Shown: piece after piece, positions 7,981 through 18,600 of the stretch
Layout of the letters: the number at the start of each line of letters is the position of its first letter
Numbering within the stretch: the first letter of the stretch is position 1
Assembly: GCF_017745275.1 (NCBI RefSeq)
Contig: NZ_JAGHZS010000009.1
Location: forward strand, 186,001 to 250,000
Source of the DNA: Chitinophaga sp.
Lineage (GTDB): Bacteria > Bacteroidota > Bacteroidia > Chitinophagales > Chitinophagaceae
DNA length: 64,000 bases
Reading direction: 5' to 3'
Notes under the pieces: model-generated
What the model was told of the DNA's origin: nothing
Database searches by the model: none
Seen by the model: only the letters and a program-made list of their open reading frames with translations
Made by a program: the position numbers and the translations under genes

Positions 7981-10900
7981 TTAAAGTGTTAAATGCGCAC
8001 CAAAAGTGATAGCTCCCTGGTTTACCGGCATAACAGCACGATAACCAAACCGGGCGTCCTGGAATTCCGGATCAATACCATTATGATTGGCTTTCCATAG
8101 CATCAGGTTAGACACCTGGAACCGAAACGTCAATTGCTCCGCATGGATCTTTCTTACCATGGCCACCGGCAATGTATAGGATAACGAGATATCGCGGATT
8201 TTGGCATAGGAAGCATCCACCACATTGTTGTTACCATATATGTAGTAATCGGTATTGCGTCTGCTATAATTTTCCTGGGTACTTACAAAAGAAGGAATAC
8301 TTGTATGCGCTTCATCTCCCGGCTGCTTCCAGCGGTCAGCAAAATCTGCATGCAAATTACCCGTGGTGAAATTCTGTGCCTGAATGAAACTGTAACCGGT
8401 GTAAGTGCGGTTCACATCACGGAACATTTTGTTGCCTAAGTTGTACACAATATTAATGTTCAGTGAAAATGCCTTGTAAATGAAAATATTAGATAATCCT
8501 CCGCTCCATGGCTGCTGGTAAACACCCATGTATACCACATCTCCGGCCTTTACTCCTACAGGATCTTTCGTAACACTTTTATCATTCAGTTTCACCTGTG
8601 GGTCGCCCATGTGATCCAGGCCCGCAAAATCATAAGCCCAGAGCGCAAAGGCCGGGTGTCCTTCAACATAATTGGCACTGTTGATCATCTGTTGTCCGGT
8701 GGTATACGGAAATTGCTGCACCAGTTTATCTATCTTATTCTGGTTGTAAGACATTGTCAGCATAGTGATCCACTTGAATTTCTTCGTCAGGATATTGCCT
8801 GTAGACAATGTGAGCTCAATGCCTTTATTGGTAATATCTCCGGCATTGCCAAACAGGGTGGTAAACCCGGTGAGAGGGTTTACGGGCACGCTACCCAGCA
8901 GGTTAGAAGTTTTTTTCCGGTAGACATCTACTGAACCGGTGAGCCGCTCTCCAAGAAATGCGAAGTCGATTCCGATATTAATAGTTTTGGTACTTTCCCA
9001 GGTCAGATTAGGATTAGCCGGTGCGGAAACATACAAGGCTTTTCCTCCGGGTGCATTGGCTGCATTGATGGCGGTGAGTACATCAAAAGAAGCGGCGCTG
9101 CCGGGTATAGGTGAAATACCGGTGATGCCATATGTAGCTCTCAGTGCCAGGTTGTTCACCCCTCTGACGGCTTCAAAAAAGGGTTCATTACAGATATCCC
9201 ATTTTCCTCCCACACTCCACACTGGTTTACTTTGTGCCGCTTTATTTTTTCCAAACAGGTTGCTTTGATCTCTACGCCAGGAAGCATTGAGGGAATACTT
9301 GCGGTTGTAGGTATATGCTGCGTTCAGGTACCAGGAAGTAAAACGGGACATGACTTCTTTTTGATTAAAAATTGAGTCCGTGTTTAAGATAGATCCATTA
9401 GGAGAAGAAGGCATCACCGGGGCGGGTACGCCGGTAGAAGCTAACAGCTGGTAGTCCACCAGTGAATAGGTTTGTAGTCGCTGGTCGTAACCGTATTGCT
9501 GATTGCTGTTATAAATACTTTTTTGTTCCTGTGCTTCCTGTCCCGCCATGGCGGTAAGCTGATGCAGCCCTTTCTTCCAGTTGTGATCATAGATGAGCTG
9601 ATTTCTGACTACCCAGTTATCCTGGTTGGCATTGATCAGGCGGTATTGTCCGCCGGTGGTGGGCAGATGATACACGGGAATATTACTGGAGGTAGGCACT
9701 TCTGTAAAATTCACCACTTGTACCCGTTGGCTATAGTTGGTATTATCATCGTACATAGTAGTCCGGGTATTACCTTTAACATATCCGTACATGCCTTCAA
9801 ACTGGAGGTCCTTCAGCAGGTTGATGGTTACGCCTGTATTGATGCGGGTGAGAAGTCCATTACTTTTTGTTTCGCCGGTGTGGGCGTCATCGATGGGATT
9901 ATAATTCAGGTTGATTTTACTGCTGGCTTGCATCGCAGCCCTGGCTTCTTCGCTGAGATAGCCCATGTATGGCATATCGATGCTTTTACCGGATCCATCT
10001 TTGAATAGCTGGTAAGGCAGAAAGCGGGCATCAGGTGAAACAGCGCGATTGGAAGCGCTCACGGTGTTGGTGATATCTGCCAATAAAAAAACTTTCAGGT
10101 GTTTATTAAACTTAAAGTCCTGGCGGGTATTTACTTTATATACATTGTTGGTATTACCGGGTGTATTATCTGTAGTACCGGTATATGCCAGCGATCCGTA
10201 AAAAGCATATTTACCGGAGCCTCCGGCAACAGACAGTGTATGGTTCGTTAACCTGGCGGGACGATACATATCTTTTATCTGGCTGCGGTTGTCGATATGT
10301 GCCAGGCTATCCAGTTTGGCATTGCCTTGTGTAGCAGTCAACACGCCGCGGTACATATCGTATAATATTTGCCGGTCGGGCGATAACCCGGTGGAACTGC
10401 CATTTGACGGATCATAGGTGGTAGCAGCCCCATATGGGCGGTTTACCGGGTCAAAAGTTTCTTTGGCAGCCTGGATGTATTGCTGGCTATTTAACACGGG
10501 AAAGTAACCGAAATCCGGTTTTCCGCGGAAGCTGATAAACCCATCGTAGTTCACGCTGAGACGCTCGTTCACCTCTCCTTTTTTGGTGGTGATCACAATC
10601 ACGCCGTTAGACGCCCTGGCGCCCCAGATAGATGCGGCAGTAGCATCTTTTAATACACTGATGGATTCTACATCCTGTGGATTGATAGAAGATACATCGT
10701 TCACAGGCATACCATCTACTACGTATAACGGATTTTTATCGGCGTTGATGGTACTGAGTCCGCGGATCTGGAAGGTAGTTCCTTCTCTCACGGCGTTAGG
10801 AGAATTATTAACCACGAGGCCCGGTACCAGTCCTTCTATCCGTTGGAGGATATTCATGCTGGTGCCGCGGTCTCTTATCACGCCCATATCGGGGTTAGAA

Positions 10901-11670
10901 AAAGAACCGGCGCTTCGTTCTTTTGAAATTTGCTGATAGCCGGTATTGACCGTTACTGCATCCAGTTGTGTAGGATCTGCTTCCAGCAGAATGATAACGC
11001 CATCGGCGGTGTTGAGTAATGCCTTCCCGGTTACGCGTTCTCCGTCAACCACCAACATCAGTGCGCCTGAAGCATTCACCGCGGCTGTAACCGGGCGGAA
11101 TCCCAGGTAGGTGATATTCAATAAATCATTTTCTTTTACGGTGATGGTAAACTTTCCATTGGCATCTGTCACGGTGCCTTTGTTAGATCCCATCACCCTT
11201 ACGGATACCCCCGGGAGTGGGCTGCCGTCGGTGCTGCGTACAATCCCTTTTACCGGTGGAACCGATAACGAGGGCGGGAGCACTGGCACCGGCTGTATGG
11301 CTTTCCGGCTGATAATGATAGAAGTGTTTTTAATAGTAAATCCCAGTGACTGGTCCTTAAACACTTCTTTCAAAAATGTTTCAAGTGGTTGCTGGGTGGC
11401 GGTGATGGTAACAGGATGGGCATTTTTCAATACGTCTTCGTCGTATAACGCCACGAAGCCGGTTTGCTTTTCTACTGCTTCCAATACTTTTTCCAGCTTT
11501 ATTTTGCTCCCTGTAAATGTTATTTTCTGGGAGTAGCTCCTGGCAGAGATATGCAGGCAGCAGACAAGTATAATGATGGCGCTCAGTTTCATTACTCGCA
11601 GCATTTGGTTGATAAACCAGCGGTTTGTTAAAACAACACGCTCCTGGTTACAATAAGTACTTAATTGCAT
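7981..11670 (-). CDS. SusC/RagA-family TonB-dependent outer-membrane transporter with STN domain
   Basis: A 1229-residue receptor. After the signal segment (ending SARSYSQ, about residue 48) comes an STN domain (about 49-120) with the ITF.GSKIKLEKVLEAVEKQTGF pattern. Next are a carboxypeptidase-regulatory-like repeat (GIVRSTDGSPLPGVSVRV, about 143), the plug with IRGLSTINADKNPLYVVDG and ATAASIWGARASNGVIVITT, and the barrel. The STN domain is the part that touches FecR in transenvelope signalling, which fits the upstream FecR and sigma genes. The start at 11670 gives a long leader peptide; a start at the internal MKLSAII is also possible. A 191-nt gap separates it from FecR. Confidence 0.94.
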   Translation of the reverse strand: MQLSTYCNQERVVLTNRWFINQMLRVMKLSAIIILVCCLHISARSYSQKITFTGSKIKLEKVLEAVEKQTGFVALYDEDVLKNAHPVTITATQQPLETFLKEVFKDQSLGFTIKNTSIIISRKAIQPVPVLPPSLSVPPVKGIVRSTDGSPLPGVSVRVMGSNKGTVTDANGKFTITVKENDLLNITYLGFRPVTAAVNASGALMLVVDGERVTGKALLNTADGVIILLEADPTQLDAVTVNTGYQQISKERSAGSFSNPDMGVIRDRGTSMNILQRIEGLVPGLVVNNSPNAVREGTTFQIRGLSTINADKNPLYVVDGMPVNDVSSINPQDVESISVLKDATAASIWGARASNGVIVITTKKGEVNERLSVNYDGFISFRGKPDFGYFPVLNSQQYIQAAKETFDPVNRPYGAATTYDPSNGSSTGLSPDRQILYDMYRGVLTATQGNAKLDSLAHIDNRSQIKDMYRPARLTNHTLSVAGGSGKYAFYGSLAYTGTTDNTPGNTNNVYKVNTRQDFKFNKHLKVFLLADITNTVSASNRAVSPDARFLPYQLFKDGSGKSIDMPYMGYLSEEARAAMQASSKINLNYNPIDDAHTGETKSNGLLTRINTGVTINLLKDLQFEGMYGYVKGNTRTTMYDDNTNYSQRVQVVNFTEVPTSSNIPVYHLPTTGGQYRLINANQDNWVVRNQLIYDHNWKKGLHQLTAMAGQEAQEQKSIYNSNQQYGYDQRLQTYSLVDYQLLASTGVPAPVMPSSPNGSILNTDSIFNQKEVMSRFTSWYLNAAYTYNRKYSLNASWRRDQSNLFGKNKAAQSKPVWSVGGKWDICNEPFFEAVRGVNNLALRATYGITGISPIPGSAASFDVLTAINAANAPGGKALYVSAPANPNLTWESTKTINIGIDFAFLGERLTGSVDVYRKKTSNLLGSVPVNPLTGFTTLFGNAGDITNKGIELTLSTGNILTKKFKWITMLTMSYNQNKIDKLVQQFPYTTGQQMINSANYVEGHPAFALWAYDFAGLDHMGDPQVKLNDKSVTKDPVGVKAGDVVYMGVYQQPWSGGLSNIFIYKAFSLNINIVYNLGNKMFRDVNRTYTGYSFIQAQNFTTGNLHADFADRWKQPGDEAHTSIPSFVSTQENYSRRNTDYYIYGNNNVVDASYAKIRDISLSYTLPVAMVRKIHAEQLTFRFQVSNLMLWKANHNGIDPEFQDARFGYRAVMPVNQGAITFGAHLTL

Positions 11671-11861
11671 ACATTTGCATCAGTTTATTGGTTGATAATA
11701 AGGCAGTCCTGTATTGAGCAATACAATTGTTTTTTGGATCAGCCAGTACATTATACCGGGGGTGGTGCAAACACTTCCGGTTTTTTTTACTGTTGTCCGT
11801 TGTTACAGATCATCAATGCATAGTCAGTTTTTTAGCGGTGAATAAATATTTTAATGGTGGT

Positions 11862-13040
11862 TTATAGTATTGTTAATGTTTTCCCTTCGAGTTTATATTT
11901 GATATTAAATTGAGAAAGCACATCCAGTACCTGCGACAACTGCAGATCCCTGCCTAGTTTCCCATGAAACTTCTTTTCCGGAATGGCGCCCTGGTACACA
12001 ATTTCCAGGTCGTACCACCTGGCCAGTTGCCGTAAGAACGCAGCAGTTCCTTCTCCTTCCACATCGAACATTCCTTTTTTCCAGGCCATTACTTTCCCGA
12101 TATCGGCTGGTTGAATTTTAATATCGCTGCCGGATGCCGTAATAGCTTCCTCTCCTGGCTGCAGGAGGTTCGCCTTCGCGCCTATCACTACTTTCACGCT
12201 TCCCTGCAGGAGGGTTGTTTTAATCACCGGTTCATCAGTGTAGGCATTGATGTTAAAGCTGGTACCCAATACCTGTATGGTGGTTTGTTTGTTGATGCTC
12301 ACGTAAAATGGTTGCTGTGCATTGGCAGCTACTTCCAGGTATACTTCTCCCGTAATGGCCACTCTCCTTTCCCGGCCATTAAATGCGGTCGGATAGGTAA
12401 TAGAGGAGGCAGCATTTAACCAGGCTTTTGTGCCGTCGGGCAGTACTACATTGAACTGCCGCCCTCTGGGAGTAGACAGCACATTAGCCGCAGGTGTACC
12501 CACGCGTTGCCCGTCGGGAGCGTAGGTGAGCGCATCATTTTTCAATAGCACCTTCGTTCCGTTCTGGTTAGCTACTTCGCCATTATGCATAGTATCTAAT
12601 ACCACCGCAGACCCGTCGGACAGCGTCAGTATAGCGCCGTTCCTGCCAGGTGCAATATCTTCCGGATGCCTGGCTGCCTGCGCTATAGGATTCGTTTTTT
12701 TCTGTCCGCGTGGCAGCAGCATATAAATACCTCCCACCAGCAACAGGAGCATTGCCGCCGCTGCCGCCCACCGATAACGATATAACGGACGTATGTTAAC
12801 AACTGCCGCGTCTTCCCGGAGATGTTGCAATCTTTCCTGCAGCACCAACAGGTTTTTCTCACGACGATCAATATCTTCTTCTCCCACAAAGGACTGATCC
12901 GCTGCCTTTTCAGCCATCACGCGATCCAGTATATCGCTGTTGGTTTTATCTTCCAGCATATAAAGGAACGCAGCTTCTTGTTCCGGCGTCAGTGAATCGG
13001 TCAGATAAGCATCAATCAGTTCAACAAATGGCGTGTTCAT
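11862..13040 (-). CDS. FecR-family anti-sigma factor
   Basis: A 392-residue inner-membrane anti-sigma factor. The cytoplasmic N-terminal part (about 1-85) should bind the sigma factor. One membrane segment, AAAAMLLLLVGGIYMLLP, lies near residue 100. The periplasmic FecR core carries the family hallmarks TPRGRQFNVVLPDGTKAWLN and GEVYLEV around residues 190-235, and the C-terminal secretin/STN-like module (DUF4974) ends in GKTLTIL. It lies between the ECF sigma gene (87-nt gap) and the STN-domain SusC, the usual order for this type of signalling cascade. Confidence 0.94.
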   Translation of the reverse strand: MNTPFVELIDAYLTDSLTPEQEAAFLYMLEDKTNSDILDRVMAEKAADQSFVGEEDIDRREKNLLVLQERLQHLREDAAVVNIRPLYRYRWAAAAAMLLLLVGGIYMLLPRGQKKTNPIAQAARHPEDIAPGRNGAILTLSDGSAVVLDTMHNGEVANQNGTKVLLKNDALTYAPDGQRVGTPAANVLSTPRGRQFNVVLPDGTKAWLNAASSITYPTAFNGRERRVAITGEVYLEVAANAQQPFYVSINKQTTIQVLGTSFNINAYTDEPVIKTTLLQGSVKVVIGAKANLLQPGEEAITASGSDIKIQPADIGKVMAWKKGMFDVEGEGTAAFLRQLARWYDLEIVYQGAIPEKKFHGKLGRDLQLSQVLDVLSQFNIKYKLEGKTLTIL

Positions 13041-13082
13041 GACATACTTTTATGGATCGGGCGCATATGCTTGTATAGATAA

Positions 13083-13107
13083 GACGCAAAGCAGAAATGA
13101 TACTCCC
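13083..13107 (-). promoter_or_regulatory. candidate ECF-type promoter of FecR gene
   Basis: On the minus strand GGGAG (13103-13107), 15 nt, then GCGTC (13083-13087) followed by TTATC, about 45 nt before the FecR ATG and behind a T-tract. The two-block design resembles ECF promoters and has the same spacer length as the motif of the second ECF locus, but a different upstream block. There is only one copy, so confidence is low. Confidence 0.3.
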
Positions 13108-13127
13108 GAAAAAAAATAATATTATTT

Positions 13128-13724
13128 TTAAAAAAACAGGCAGGCAGCCACCAGTAATAGTTCTATAAGATACCCCTGCTGATTCAGGTACTCACGTATC
13201 TGGTTCAGCGCAAGCGTGATCAGGTTGGCGACTGTTTTTTTAGACAACTGCATTTGTGCTGCAATCTGGTCATGTGTTAATCCATTGGTGCGGCTCAACA
13301 AAAAAACTTCCCGCTGCTTTACGGGCAAAGTATTTACTGCATTTTGAAGCAGGGCAATGGTTTCCTTGCTATGCAATAATGCTTCCGGAGGAGCCGCTTC
13401 AACTGCATCAACCCCGGCATGGAGGTCACGAATCAGCAACTGGCGCTTGCCCTGCCGCATGGTATTAATGATTTCATGACGCACCATGGTCATAAAGTAG
13501 GCCCTGAAATCCTTCCATTCATGAATGCTTTCCCTTTTCAGCCATAGCTTTACAAATACTTCCTGGAGGGTATCCTCCGCGAGGGCAGGAGATTTTAAAA
13601 ACGACAACGCAAGTGAGTATACTTCATTCCAGTAATGCCGGTATAATTGCGCATAGGCTTGCTCATCGCCTCCCGCAATAGCATCCAGGAATTCCTTCTC
13701 GTTGTATGAAGAAATATCCGACAA
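13128..13724 (-). CDS. ECF RNA polymerase sigma factor (TTG start)
   Basis: A 198-residue ECF sigma factor. Region 2 covers about residues 20-85 (YRHYWNEVYSLALSFLKS, then AEDTLQEVFVKLW and DFRAYFMTMVRHEIIN). Region 4 covers about 125-175 (LPVKQREVFLLSRTNGLTHDQIAAQMQLSKKTVANLI). The only usable start in this frame is TTG at 13724: a stop lies 12 codons upstream and no ATG lies between that stop and the region 2 start. It heads the sigma-FecR-SusC-SusD-TlpA operon and should be held by the FecR protein until SusC is engaged. The C-terminus ends in a hydrophobic LLLVAACLFF tail. Confidence 0.92.
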   Translation of the reverse strand: MSDISSYNEKEFLDAIAGGDEQAYAQLYRHYWNEVYSLALSFLKSPALAEDTLQEVFVKLWLKRESIHEWKDFRAYFMTMVRHEIINTMRQGKRQLLIRDLHAGVDAVEAAPPEALLHSKETIALLQNAVNTLPVKQREVFLLSRTNGLTHDQIAAQMQLSKKTVANLITLALNQIREYLNQQGYLIELLLVAACLFF

Positions 13725-13851
13725 ATAAAGTTGATTTAAAAAATTTGAATGTTCTTATCCCCGATAGCGTTACTTCACATTATTTAATGACCTCTTCGTT
13801 CTGTTCGCAATATAATAATATCAGGCAGATAAAATAATAGGTACGGTGATT

Positions 13852-13992
13852 TTAAAGCCTTTGTTTTCTTATTCCGGAGATGACCAACCACTCCTCACCC
13901 ACGTAAAATACGATCGCATTAAACGTATGCTCCTGGCTATTCTCATCTTCATAAAAAAAAGATGTACTTTTTTCGGGACTATCATTGATGAT
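13852..13992 (-). pseudogene. possible C-terminal gene relic, 46 codons, no start
   Basis: Between in-frame stops at 13993-13995 and 13852-13854 the minus strand reads 46 codons without ATG, GTG or TTG at a sensible place. The translation is acidic and protein-like in its second half (about EHTFNAIVFYVGEEWLV, then ISGIRKQRL), unlike a random frame. It may be the tail of a decayed gene. I do not recognise the family, and the overlapping frame with an ATG gives an implausibly basic peptide. Confidence is low. Confidence 0.25.
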
Positions 13993-14081
13993 TCACGTCT
14001 TATGTACCGACTTGTGTAAAACACCCCGGAAAGCATTCCTTGTCACTGTCCGGTACAATAACGGAAGAAGGTATGCCAATT

Positions 14082-14121
14082 AAAAAAGGCAAACCGGGAT
14101 GAACTCCAGCCTGCCTTTTTT
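14082..14121 (-). terminator. imperfect terminator after the small secreted protein
   Basis: A 10-bp stem AAAAAAGGCA/TGCCTTTTTT (14082-14091 with 14112-14121) with a 20-nt loop. T-rich runs on both strands could let it act in both directions. It lies 55 nt past the stop of the minus-strand gene at 14176. The large loop lowers confidence. Confidence 0.45.
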
Positions 14122-14175
14122 ATTTTTATCTAAAGCCGCATTGTAAGCGGCTATCATGCTATTAGTTATTGATGC

Positions 14176-14739
14176 TTACCACTGCCCATGTCCTCCCATC
14201 GGAGAAAACACCGGCGACGACATCGGCGAATAGAAAGGAGAATACCCGTTATAAGTACCCCGGCCTACGCCTACACTACCGGAAATGGAGAATGTTTTGT
14301 CGTTACTGATATACATCACACCTATCCTGGCATCTGACCAGGCGGAGAAATTATTCTGCTGCGACCAGCTATTACCGCCCTTCATAGCAGGTTGGTAAAA
14401 CGCGCTATTGGTACGGAAAACCATAGGTGCCGCCGATACCGCACCAAAGGCAAACAAATTATTCGTCAACTGACGGTTCAACTGTAACGATAAAGGCACC
14501 GACAGGAAAGAACCTCCTCCTCCTTTAAACGCAACAAAGCCAGCCGAAACGCCCGCGTACTTTGTAACAAACCATTTCTTATGGATATTATTGGTATCGC
14601 CTGCAGGTGGACGTTTAAAGCCTGACTCCCAGCGGTTCATAGCCCCGAAAGAGGAATCCGTTTGTGCATTTACAGCCAAACCTGACATTAAAACAACAGC
14701 AAGAAAAACGATGCGTAACATGCGGATAAAGATAAGCAT
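14176..14739 (-). CDS. small exported protein, probable outer-membrane or periplasmic, unknown family
   Basis: A 187-residue protein with a signal peptide (hydrophobic MLRIVFLAVVLMSGLAVNA, cleavage after AVNAQ). The mature part has alternating strand-like segments (VSAGFVAFKGG, LSVPLSLQLNRQL, FSISGSVGVGRGTY), which suggests a small beta-barrel or beta-sandwich. It ends in a Pro/Ser/Phe/Met-rich stretch. I do not recognise a named family. A second ATG at 14721 would serve equally well as start; an AAAGG run sits directly before the first. It stands alone between two terminator-like or gap regions. Function unknown. Confidence 0.65.
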   Translation of the reverse strand: MLIFIRMLRIVFLAVVLMSGLAVNAQTDSSFGAMNRWESGFKRPPAGDTNNIHKKWFVTKYAGVSAGFVAFKGGGGSFLSVPLSLQLNRQLTNNLFAFGAVSAAPMVFRTNSAFYQPAMKGGNSWSQQNNFSAWSDARIGVMYISNDKTFSISGSVGVGRGTYNGYSPFYSPMSSPVFSPMGGHGQW

Positions 14740-14780
14740 CCTTTTTTTATTAAAATGCTAATAGAATCATAATATGGGGC

Positions 14781-15428
14781 TCACGGCTTCAACAATTTAA
14801 ATGCATGGCGCCAGCTATTGTGCAAAAATCCAGGTATACACCATAGCATGCAAAGCGGTTCTATTGCCCTGGCGGCTGCCGCAACACCCATATCTTCCGT
14901 TTCCCAGCCAAAATCCGTCAGTATCCCCGCTACTGTTGCCTTGGCAGCTGCATCATTGCCGCAGATAAACATGGTTGGTACACCACCTGATAGCTGTGGT
15001 TTATACATCGCTGCATTCCCCACACTGTTAAATGCTTTTACCACCCTGGCATCAGGAATAATTTCCTGTATTTTCTCCATCAGTGAACTGTTCTGCGCTG
15101 TAAAAAATTTCAGCACACCATTTTCCGGTGGTGGCCCATCAATAGGATTGGTAGTATCAATCACTACTTTACCGGAGAAGTGAGCAACACCGGCTTGTTT
15201 TACAGCCGATTCCGCCACCTTACCAGCTACACAGAGAATCAGCAGCTCTCCAAATTGCGCGGTAGCCTCAAAGGTGCCGGTTTGCCCTTTAGGATTTTTC
15301 TTTTTCCACGCTTGTACAGTGTCTTTTTCGGGATTACGCGTACCCAGCATTACATCATGTCCTTCTGTTAAAAATGCGGCTCCCAGTGTTTGTCCTACTT
15401 CACCGGAACCAATAACACCAATTTTCAT
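14781..15428 (-). CDS. NADP-dependent (F420-type) oxidoreductase, Rossmann fold
   Basis: A 215-residue protein of the NADP oxidoreductase/coenzyme F420-dependent family. It begins directly with the dinucleotide-binding motif MKIGVIGSGEVGQTLG. LGTRNP at about residue 36 fits recognition of the NADP 2'-phosphate, and VVIDTTNPI and VVKAFNSVG follow the family pattern. I chose the ATG at 15428 because the family starts at this strand; the ATG at 15476 adds 16 basic residues. Members without F420 are common in non-actinobacteria and act on unknown substrates. It is divergent from the hybrid regulator gene with 221 bp between; no functional tie is evident. Confidence 0.85.
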   Translation of the reverse strand: MKIGVIGSGEVGQTLGAAFLTEGHDVMLGTRNPEKDTVQAWKKKNPKGQTGTFEATAQFGELLILCVAGKVAESAVKQAGVAHFSGKVVIDTTNPIDGPPPENGVLKFFTAQNSSLMEKIQEIIPDARVVKAFNSVGNAAMYKPQLSGGVPTMFICGNDAAAKATVAGILTDFGWETEDMGVAAAARAIEPLCMLWCIPGFLHNSWRHAFKLLKP

Positions 15429-15649
15429 AGTAGTAATTTTTTTTGAGGATTTTTTGTAATAAGTGTTGGTCATCACCGAAGAAGGCCGGTCGCTATATTA
15501 TTGCCAGGACTATATCAAAAGAAAGATACGAATTTAGTATCGATAATTAAACGCGATACCTCTCCACTCATACATTCCCTTCCTCTCCCACCCAAAAATT
15601 TAGTACCTTAACGAATGGCGACGGCCATGCCACCGTAAACCAGCACGTT

Positions 15650-18600
15650 ATGAAGCGATTGTTCCTGATCTGTTCCCTGCTGATCTGCATTTCCTCCTGT
15701 GCATCTGTTGCGTTAGCGGGTGATACAGCAGCTTACTATACCCAGCAACTCGATAACCGTAACGGTCTTTCCAACAGCGCCGTTAATTCCCTGTTCCTGG
15801 ATTCAGATAAGCTCCTCTGGGCTGCCACCTGGGATGGACTGAATATGTACGATGGCACTGCGTTTCACGTGTTTAACTATAGCAAAGATAATCCCCTGCA
15901 CAGCATTGGCAACAACGTAGTATTACAGGTATTGGAAGATGGCCGGCGACATATCTGGCTCAGTACCATTGAAGGAGTATCGCGGTACGATAAGCGAAGC
16001 GGGAAATTCTATAATTATTTTTACCGCCGGCAACAACGCAGCCGTATCAGCGAGCAGGAATACCGGCTGATGACGGATACCACCGGGCAATTGTATTGCC
16101 TGAGTTTGCAGGAAGGACTCACCCGCTACAACGCCGCCGCCGATTCCTTTGCCGTATGCCCGCTACCTGCCGGCAACAGCCGCATCAGCAAAGCCGTATT
16201 CGACGGCGCCAACCACCTGTGGGTACTCCGCGGCGATGGCACCCTGGAAATATATGCGGACTGGCAGGCGCAATGGCCGCTGTTACAACGTTACACTAAT
16301 GTGCAGGCTTTATTTGCCGTGAATGGCAGGATATTTTTCACCACTACCGCACATGAGCTGATGGCCGTATCTCCCGGTACCCACCAGGCGCAACTGCAGG
16401 TACAGTTGCCACATGCGGTCAATGCCATGACTATCTACAACCAGCATTACCTGCTGGCCTGGACTACACAAGGCTTTGGAGAATACGACGCGCAGTTCAA
16501 ACCTTCACACCTGTTTCCCGAAGCCACGCAACAACTGCAGGATATGAAAATCATCTCCTGGACTACCGGTAATGAACAAGTGTTATGGTGCGGAACAGAT
16601 GGCAATGGCATCATTAAAATATACCCGCAAACAAAAATTTTTGGTACGGTAAACCGCAATAGCGGCGGCGCCGCTTTTAATAAACCCATACGGGCTTTCT
16701 GCGCCAATGGCAACGATCTGTGGATAGGCACCAAAGGCAATGGCATTATCGCTTTATCCGATTTTACACGGCAACCAACTGCCAGCCATCAGCAATTGTT
16801 TTCCTCGGAACTGGATGATAATTCCGTTTTTGCGCTTTGTCGCGGTATGGATAGCCTGATTTTTATCGGCACAGACGGCAAGGGACTTGCTGTTTACGAT
16901 CAGCTCCATAAACGCTTCATTCGCTGGCAATCAGTCAATGGTAGCAATAAACTGCCGGTATTCGGCTCCGTATATGCCATACTACCGGATGCCGACAGCT
17001 CCCTGTGGCTGGGCACCAGTGGGTACGGCCTCATACATCTGCGTATACAGCGACAGGGAACGGCGCTCGCAGTAACTGCCTTTCGGCAATATACCTTCAA
17101 TGGCAGCGACAACGGTCCGGGGAACGATATCATTTATTCACTGGCGCCTGGTCCCGCTAATTCGCTCTGGGTCGGCTGCCGCTACGGCGGGCTCAATCTC
17201 TTCAATAAAAGCCGGCAGCAATTTCAGTTGTTCCAGGCCTTTAGCTACGACGGCGCCTTGTCGCATAATGATGTGCTGGCGCTTTATCGCGATACAAAGC
17301 AACGCCTGTGGATAGGCACCAGCTATGGGCTGAACTGCCTGGCAGAAGCGGATATCAGCCAGGCAAAACCAGTATTCACCCGGTATAACACCGGCAACGG
17401 CCTGCCCAATAATACCATTCATGCTATTACACAGGATAACGACGGAATGATCTGGGTCAGCACCAACAAGGGCCTGGCGCGTATTCATCCCGGCACCAGG
17501 GAAATATCACACTTCCAGGAGGCCGATGGATTACAAAGCAATGAATTCAGCGATGGCGCCGTGTGGAAAGATCCGGCCGGACACCTTTATTTCGGTGGCA
17601 TTTATGGTTTCAATTATTTTATAGCGGCCAACATACAGGAACGCCACCTCTATCCCAACCTGCTGGTATCCGGACTCCAGCTAGCCGGCAAAACAAACGA
17701 TCATGGCATAGAAGTGCTTCAACCAGGGCAATATAACGATGCCGCCTATACGCTGGCAAGGCGCGACAACTTTTTCGAATTACAGGGAAAAGCGGTAAGC
17801 TTCCTGCATGCAGAAAAATGCGAGTATGCATGGCTGTTAGAAGGCTACGATAAAACCTGGCAGTACATGGGTGGCAATGGCAGGATCGCCTACAGTAATG
17901 TACCACCGGGCAAGTATACGCTAAAAGTAAAATGGAGTAATGGAGAAGGCGTATGGACGCCTCCCAGCACACTGTTCACGCTTACTATACAACAATATTT
18001 CTGGCTCACCTGGCCCGCATTTTTGTTATACCTGTTGCTGGCAGGTGGCGCCGGCACTGCGTTCTGGCTATACCGGAAAAATAAGCTGGAGATGAAACAC
18101 CAGCTCGAAATGGAGCACCTGCTGCGTAAAAAAGAAGAGGAAGTACACGAAGAACAACTCCGCTTTTTCACCAATATTGCCCACGAACTGCAAACACCAC
18201 TCACGTTGATTGTAGGCGCAGCAGAACGCAGCCGCGAGCACCCCGGCGACCATTACCACCAGGCGCTCGTACATCAGCATGCCTCGCGGCTGACCTACCT
18301 GGTGCAGCAACTCCTCGAGTTTCGTAAAGCCGAATCCGGCTTCCTGAAAAACAACTACGCGCCATTGAATATATCCGCGTTGCTGGAAAATATTGCAGCG
18401 TTGTTTAAACCAATGTGTCAGCAAAAAGCGTTACACTTCGAAACAGCTATTACACCGGCAATAATAGCCGCCATGGATAAAGACAAACTGGAAAAGATAC
18501 TGTTTAACCTCCTGAGCAACGCCTGTAAATATACCAACCGCGATGAAAGGATTATACTTCGTGCAACGCCTGCCAATCACTACCTGAACATCTCCGTGTA

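Larger units (their letters stand above)
13725..14175. other. 451-bp intergenic stretch without an intact gene
   Basis: This A/T-rich gap lies between the TTG-started sigma gene and the small secreted protein. It holds the 5' leader of the sigma operon, a possible coding relic (13852-13992), and an imperfect terminator (14082-14121). A 7-bp inverted repeat TGTACCG/CGGTACA (14003-14009 with 14051-14057) was noticed, with no assigned role. I see no RNA gene or mobile element. Confidence 0.5.

Noticed and set aside
11755..11788. Hairpin ACCGG..CCGGT followed by a T-run on the plus strand in the SusC-FecR gap
   Set aside because: The stem is only 5 bp plus a weak inner pairing, and it points against the direction of all neighbouring genes; not listed as a terminator.
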